Source: Chrysomallon squamiferum
Lineage: Eukaryota > Mollusca > Gastropoda > Neomphalida > Peltospiridae
Assembly (NCBI GenBank): GCA_012295275.1
Contig: CM022673.1
Span: 22,149,413 to 22,213,412, forward strand
Length of the DNA stretch: 64,000 nucleotides
Direction of reading: 5' to 3'
The translations under genes were made by a program, and so were the position numbers. Positions within the stretch are counted from its first letter, which is position 1. Each line of letters starts with the position of its first letter. The notes under the pieces were generated by a model, which worked only from the letters and a program-made list of their open reading frames with translations, did not search any database and was not told the DNA's origin. This document shows positions 60,330-64,000 of this stretch, piece after piece.

Positions 60330-60840
60330 CTTCACGATGAACAAGATGTACACGTCTGAATCAACAGAACGTTGCACAAGCTGGACGTCTTAACACACGT
60401 CTTTACTGTATAATGCAATAAAGAAGGCCGTTTGATATGTCGCACGTTGTTAGCTAATTGCATTTCTGAGTGACATCGCTTTGCTTTGGATCGATAACAA
60501 CAGACCACTGTCGCCTGCTTCAAGACTTTGCACAGATTCCACTCGCATCTTCGATCGTCAGTGTTGTGTACGAATATCGTCTGCATCGTGCGCACTTGCC
60601 GCTTCGATCTGCGATGTATCGGCTGCACGACTGAACCTCGCCTTGTCTGTAATCGATCGAGACTTAAATCGAATGCCCTTGCACATAATGCCGTTGCATA
60701 TAGTGAAATGTTATACAGGAATGATAGCGGGTATTAACGACGGGTATTATGTCGTCAGTGGGTTTTGCGAAGAAAAACTGAGGTGCCTGTGTCAGTACAA
60801 TTACTGCTTTAAATGGAGATTTTTGACTCATTAGGCCGGG
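60330..60840. other. GC-richer island with repeated TCGATC motifs, open on both strands
   Basis: Overlapping frames of 117 codons (plus, 60481-60834) and 98 codons (minus, 60628-60332) without recognised domains. TCGAT occurs at 60491, 60551, 60604 and 60653. AATAAAG at about 60418 would suit an LTR or short transcript. Not assigned. Confidence 0.3.
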
Positions 60841-61379
60841 ACTCTGTTACTGGAATAATTTCAAGATCGTGCACAGATGTTAATACTGTAAATAGATGTT
60901 CATTTAGAAAACATATTTCATGAACCTTGCTTTTAAAATGGCTACATCTAAATTTTAGAAAGGTATATTTATAAATATAAATATAAACATTTTTGGGGGT
61001 ATTATAAAAACAGAATGAGTGTGCAACCATTATCTACCAAAAATGGAAATTATCGGTGCAGAATAGTTGATACCCCAAACAGGAACAAAGGAGTTATGCT
61101 GGTTACAATGTTTCCTAATCGTCTGCAGTGAAATTAGGTTTTCCTTTCGCGGTAATGAACGGCAGACGTACTTGTCTCTTCTGGGTTACAAATATGTATT
61201 TCACTGATTTATCGTAAAGGTACATGATGATTTTCTCGTTGCGGTTTCACCTAGACCACCCATTTTCAAAACAGATGTTCTTTACACTTAAATAAACCAG
61301 AAACCCAGATAATGTTCAATTGTAAAATAATTATTTACTCGCACAAGATTTTTAAAAAACCCCACTAAATCCAATATCT
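60841..61379. other. intergenic, no gene seen
   Basis: Unique AT-rich sequence with no recognised content. Confidence 0.5.
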
Positions 61380-61760
61380 ACGTAAAAAGATAACTCCATA
61401 CAGTAATAATGACGTATAAAAATAACACTATAAAGTAAAAATTACTTATAAAAATAACTACAACTTATGTGAAATAGATGTATATTTCTCTGTTTAATAA
61501 AAATAATAAATTACTTTTCAGGTAAATGCATTTAATAACAAAGTAATAATTACGTATAAAGATAACACCACAAAGTAATAATGACATAAAATAACACTAC
61601 AAAGTAATGATTACGTATAATAATAACACTACAAAGTAGTAATTACTTATTAATATAACACAACAAAGTAAAAATTACTTATAAATATAACACTAAAAAG
61701 TAATAATTACGCATAAAGAAAACACCACAAAGTAATATTTATGTATAAAAATAGGACGGG
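61380..61760. repeat. 29-33-bp minisatellite interrupted by the 86-bp copy
   Basis: Units like AAAGTAATAATTACGTATAA followed by ATAACACTAC repeat about nine times. Positions 61453-61538 are instead an exact copy of 58015-58100. Confidence 0.85.
61453..61538. repeat. 86-bp segment, second exact copy
   Basis: Matches 58015-58100 with no mismatch and sits inside the minisatellite array. Confidence 0.95.
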
Positions 61761-62035
61761 TAGATCCAAATCAAAGGAAGCATCACTGACATCAATAGGC
61801 GTAATGAAATAAATAAAGAAAACTAATTAAATAAAATAATTTAAAAAAAAAAATAAATGAAGGAAGAAGTAAAAAAAAAAAAAAAAAAAATAATAATAAT
61901 AATAAAAAAAAAAAAAAAAAAAGGTGAAACAGACAGATGTATTTCTAAAACATCTAATATTCCGAAGGCAATATCATTAATATGTAGGCACAAATATCTG
62001 TAATTAAATATGTTAAAACATATCAGTTTAAAACA

Positions 62036-62085
<50 letters not shown>

Positions 62086-62098
62086 GTGTGTGTGTGTG
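62036..62098. repeat. (GT)n microsatellite
   Basis: About 31 GT units with one C substitution. Confidence 0.95.
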
Positions 62099-62164
62099 AA
62101 TAAATAAATAAATAAGTAAATAATACAAAATGTAAGGCAAATAAGGAAAATAACATTAAAATTA

Positions 62165-62200
<36 letters not shown>

Positions 62201-62317
62201 TTATATCCATAAAGTTCATTGATAAATAAACGTTTCATACTCTGAAAACTCGAAAGTCTAATTGAAATTCTGCACAAACAATTACAGTTTCAATTGTTTT
62301 CATCTGTTCAGTAACAT

Positions 62318-62455
62318 CACGTGACCGGTATTATCCACGTGAGTGGAACACGTCAGTTTAGTAATGATTATTTCTCAATTCAGATGAGTCATTCCTCGCG
62401 ACGCGTGCTTCAGATACGTCAATTAAATCTTCATTATGAGTAAGATACACACGTG
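62318..62455. promoter_or_regulatory. cluster of three CACGTG E-boxes and an AP-1 site
   Basis: CACGTG at 62318-62323 (as TCACGTGACC), 62336-62341 and 62450-62455, with TGAGTCA at 62385-62391. TCACGTGA-type E-boxes are bound by USF and MITF/TFE family factors. Unique sequence between a (GT)n/(AAT)n tract and an (AAT)n tract. Enhancer role is inferred. Confidence 0.4.
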
Positions 62456-62515
62456 TGGGTAAATAAAAAGAAAAGAAAAATATAAAATACTTAAACACAA
62501 ATATAATAAAGGGTA

Positions 62516-62518
<3 letters not shown>

Positions 62519-62576
<58 letters not shown>
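62519..62576. repeat. (AAT)n microsatellite
   Basis: About 19 AAT units, followed at 62589-62611 by (ATT)n, so the pair can form a hairpin. Confidence 0.95.
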
Positions 62577-62611
62577 TGTTATCGTTTTTATTATTATTAT
62601 TATTATTATTA

Positions 62612-64000
62612 TCACATGGGAAAATGGATAAAATATTATTCTGTGTTCACTTTTCCACTTTTCAATACAATTTATTTATTTATTATTATTTTTTTTTTTA
62701 TATATAAATTGCATTTTTTTATATATATATTCTCTGACAAAGTCGGAATGTATTTAAAGAAAAGAATATGTAGAATGATAATTTTGATTAAACCTATGAA
62801 ATTGTAACACAATAATTAAACTGTTGCTATCACTGCTGCTGTGACTGCTATTAATATTAATACTACAATTACTACCATCACCACCACCACTACTACTACA
62901 ACCAATTCTACCACTAATGCTACTGATATTCTTCTACTCTATTACTACTACTCTTCTTGACAGCAACAGCAGCAGCAACAACAACAGTAACAATAATTTC
63001 TAAAAATTTAATACATTAAAGTCAGTTGAATTTATACATAACATTCTAAAATTGTTTTTCGCTAAGTAAGTTATAGTAATTAATTTTATACAAGAAGGAG
63101 AAGCAGAAGAAGAAAAAGAATAATAAAAAGAGAGAAGAAGAAGACTATCTACTTACTTCGTATAACTAACTTTAATTAATTTTCTTCATACTTGCTAAAC
63201 ATTTTCATGTTTACATATTTTCTTAGAAGTTTTAATATTTATTAGTTTGGACTATAATCAATATTTTCACTAAATCGTATTTGCTTTTTGTAAATCTTTT
63301 TAGAAACAAACTCCAAACCATATAATCGTAAATTTAATTCTTTTTTTGTTTTTCGTCAGACTAAGAATATGACATTATATGTAATTACAACAAGAGTAAA
63401 AGTATTTTCTAACAAATATTGGTTTATAAGTTAACGTTTTCGAAATTGTTAGTTTTTCCTAAGAAAAATGTTATTAAAAATTAATTAATTTAATATACTT
63501 GTGTATTTTATTTTTTTATTTTATTTTTTTATTTATTCCAGTTTTCATTTTCATAATTAGTAATAAATTTAATTTATTTTCTACTCTCTGAGAAATAAAA
63601 TAAAAGTAAATGAATAACTTTATAAATACTTTAATAAATAAATTAACATAAAACATACACAAATATTTTAATAAATAAATAAATAAGTTATTTGTTTAAT
63701 TGATTGATTGATTTTTGATTAATATCATAAAATAAAATTTAAAAACCTCTGAAATTTAAGTAAAATTTAAGAGTAAAAAAGACTTCAGATAAATGCACAA
63801 ACAATAATTTTAGGCAAACCAAAATGTTCTGAAAAAATAAAATATTATTAGTTTAATACTGTTTACTTGCCAAGCAGTACATATATAAATCAAAATGCAA
63901 ACACACAAATAGCTAATTGGATACCAAAATGTTCTCAACATGTTTTATACAGATTAATATACTTGTAAGATTAACAAATGAACAATTAAATTTGAAGAAA
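62612..64000. other. intergenic, no gene seen
   Basis: CTA/CCA/CAG triplets at 62823-62990, AGA-rich tract near 63095-63145, AT-rich remainder. Nothing supportable. Confidence 0.55.

Overview
This window is animal nuclear DNA. It is very AT-rich, packed with simple repeats ((AAT)n, (TTTA)n, (GATA)n, (CA)n), and its genes have GT-AG introns. The single large gene encodes a RIF1 that keeps its PP1-docking and C-terminal landmarks. Decayed non-LTR, hAT and pogo/Tigger-like elements and dispersed tRNA-Phe-derived copies fit an invertebrate, most likely a lophotrochozoan such as a mollusc. That placement is an inference; no marker sequence fixes the species.

Left part (about 1-20.5 kb): a cluster of small secreted-peptide genes. 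Five loci lie on the minus strand (about 1.9-2.8, 5.0-5.4, 11.1-11.8, 14.7-15.3 and 17.4-18.2 kb) and one on the plus strand (19.5-20.4 kb). Each has a short exon encoding a hydrophobic leader, a phase-1 intron, and an exon encoding a core around CGSKCCCHSHHSSS, a KHK motif and a Gly-rich tail. The four intact minus-strand copies end in Gly-Lys or Gly-Arg just before the stop, as in peptides that become C-terminally amidated. One copy is a pseudogene. Four loci share a TATA box and an upstream CAGYRGG...CTTTGATRT block. I do not recognise the family; it is the best candidate here for something undescribed. A miRNA-like hairpin (169-251), a decayed LINE, a pogo/Tigger-like MITE and one perfect tRNA-Phe gene with three degenerate relatives also lie in this region or further along the window.

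Middle part (21.9-45.0 kb): a complete RIF1 gene on the minus strand. I resolved 28 coding exons. All junctions keep frame and the sum is 8568 nt, giving 2855 residues: N-terminal HEAT-like repeats, a 4.2-kb exon for the disordered SQ-rich region, two SILK/RVxF-type PP1-docking pairs, and the conserved C-terminal DNA-binding region. The promoter has CCAAT, ETS and palindromic E2F-type sites. One long intron holds a decayed hAT transposase.

Right part (45-64 kb): no gene I can support. It holds a 27-bp minisatellite of about 51 units (47.3-48.7 kb), another minisatellite at 61.4-61.8 kb, many microsatellites, a fourth tRNA-Phe-derived copy, an exact 86-bp duplication (58.0 and 61.5 kb), and several GC-richer islands with binding-site clusters that look like regulatory elements or transposon remnants.
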